Below, in pieces: positions 60,488 through 60,551 of a stretch of 60,551 bases of DNA. The position numbers and the translations under genes were made by a program. The DNA lies in the NCBI GenBank assembly GCA_020251025.1, contig JADCDI010000060.1:1-60551 (forward strand). Direction: 5' to 3'. Positions within the stretch are counted from its first letter, which is position 1. Every line of letters starts with the position of its first letter. The stretch is from Rhodobacter sp. (lineage in GTDB: Bacteria > Pseudomonadota > Alphaproteobacteria > Rhodobacterales > Rhodobacteraceae). Under the pieces are notes generated by a model. The model saw only the letters and a program-made list of their open reading frames with translations. It had not been told where the DNA came from and did no database searches.

Positions 60488-60551
60488 TTCCGGGCGGGAT
60501 CAGGAAACGCAGCGCGTTTCCCCGCCCGCGCGGGACGGTGCCCTGTAGACC
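60488..60551 (-). repeat. Dispersed repeat, second inverted copy, cut by window end
   Basis: Matches, inverted, the cagggcaccgtcccgcgcgg core seen at 60282-60450 and the tail at 53589-53646. It continues past the window end. Confidence 0.75.

Overview
The window is high-GC chromosomal DNA from an alphaproteobacterium, most likely of the Rhodobacterales (Paracoccaceae; Rhodobacter-like). Three things point there: the F1-only ATP synthase operon atpHAGDC with no F0 genes beside it, the Hsp20-DUF1150 pair, and the general look of DUF2125, extensin-like, YcgN, the sulfurylase-APS kinase fusion and the CIRCE-controlled groESL. This rests on protein likeness and gene order read by eye. No rRNA, tRNA, CRISPR array, insertion sequence or prophage was seen.

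Positions 1-8313 hold a first sugar or polyol catabolic module. Minus-strand genes encode a split dihydroxyacetone-type kinase (dhaK, dhaL), a short-chain dehydrogenase and a ribose-type ABC importer. A divergent plus-strand pair encodes an RpiB-family isomerase and a SorC-family regulator. Dehydrogenase, ketose kinase and RpiB isomerase match the logic of known tetritol (threitol/erythrulose) pathways.

Positions 8694-17388 hold a second and less ordinary module. A SMP-30 lactonase is divergent from a GntR regulator, an enolase-superfamily acid-sugar dehydratase, a second sugar ABC importer, an SDR, a fatty-acid-desaturase-like diiron oxygenase (MocD type), a PanB-like protein lacking the usual catalytic residues, and a Rieske ferredoxin (MocE type). 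This looks like uptake plus oxidative breakdown of a modified, perhaps O-methylated, sugar or cyclitol. It is the best candidate here for an undescribed pathway. A sharp palindrome next to a promoter-like sequence lies in front of the GntR gene.

Positions 17824-31756 are mixed chromosomal genes: an aminotransferase with a DauR/YheO-type regulator, hisC-tyrC, an extensin-like protein, DUF2125, ChaC, an ExbB-like/OmpA-like pair with a long coiled coil, clpA, gloB and a methyltransferase. Positions 32037-36938 are the F1 ATP synthase operon with its terminator. Positions 37267-48350 carry prs, small enzymes, a patch of three glycosyltransferases, ribF, a MaoC-like protein, a HAD hydrolase, an Mn-dependent pyrophosphatase and a TraB/GumN protein.

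Positions 48438-59777 include a stress and housekeeping group: CIRCE-groES-groEL, a cold-shock protein, GNAT, GreA/B-like and Nudix genes, a lipase, purE-purK, a DUF465 protein, hsp20-DUF1150 behind a heat-shock-type promoter and a possible RNA thermometer, a sulfurylase-APS kinase fusion and trxB. A family of GC-rich, hairpin-forming dispersed repeats occurs at positions 1-106, 53458-53646, 56321-56730 and 60282-60551.
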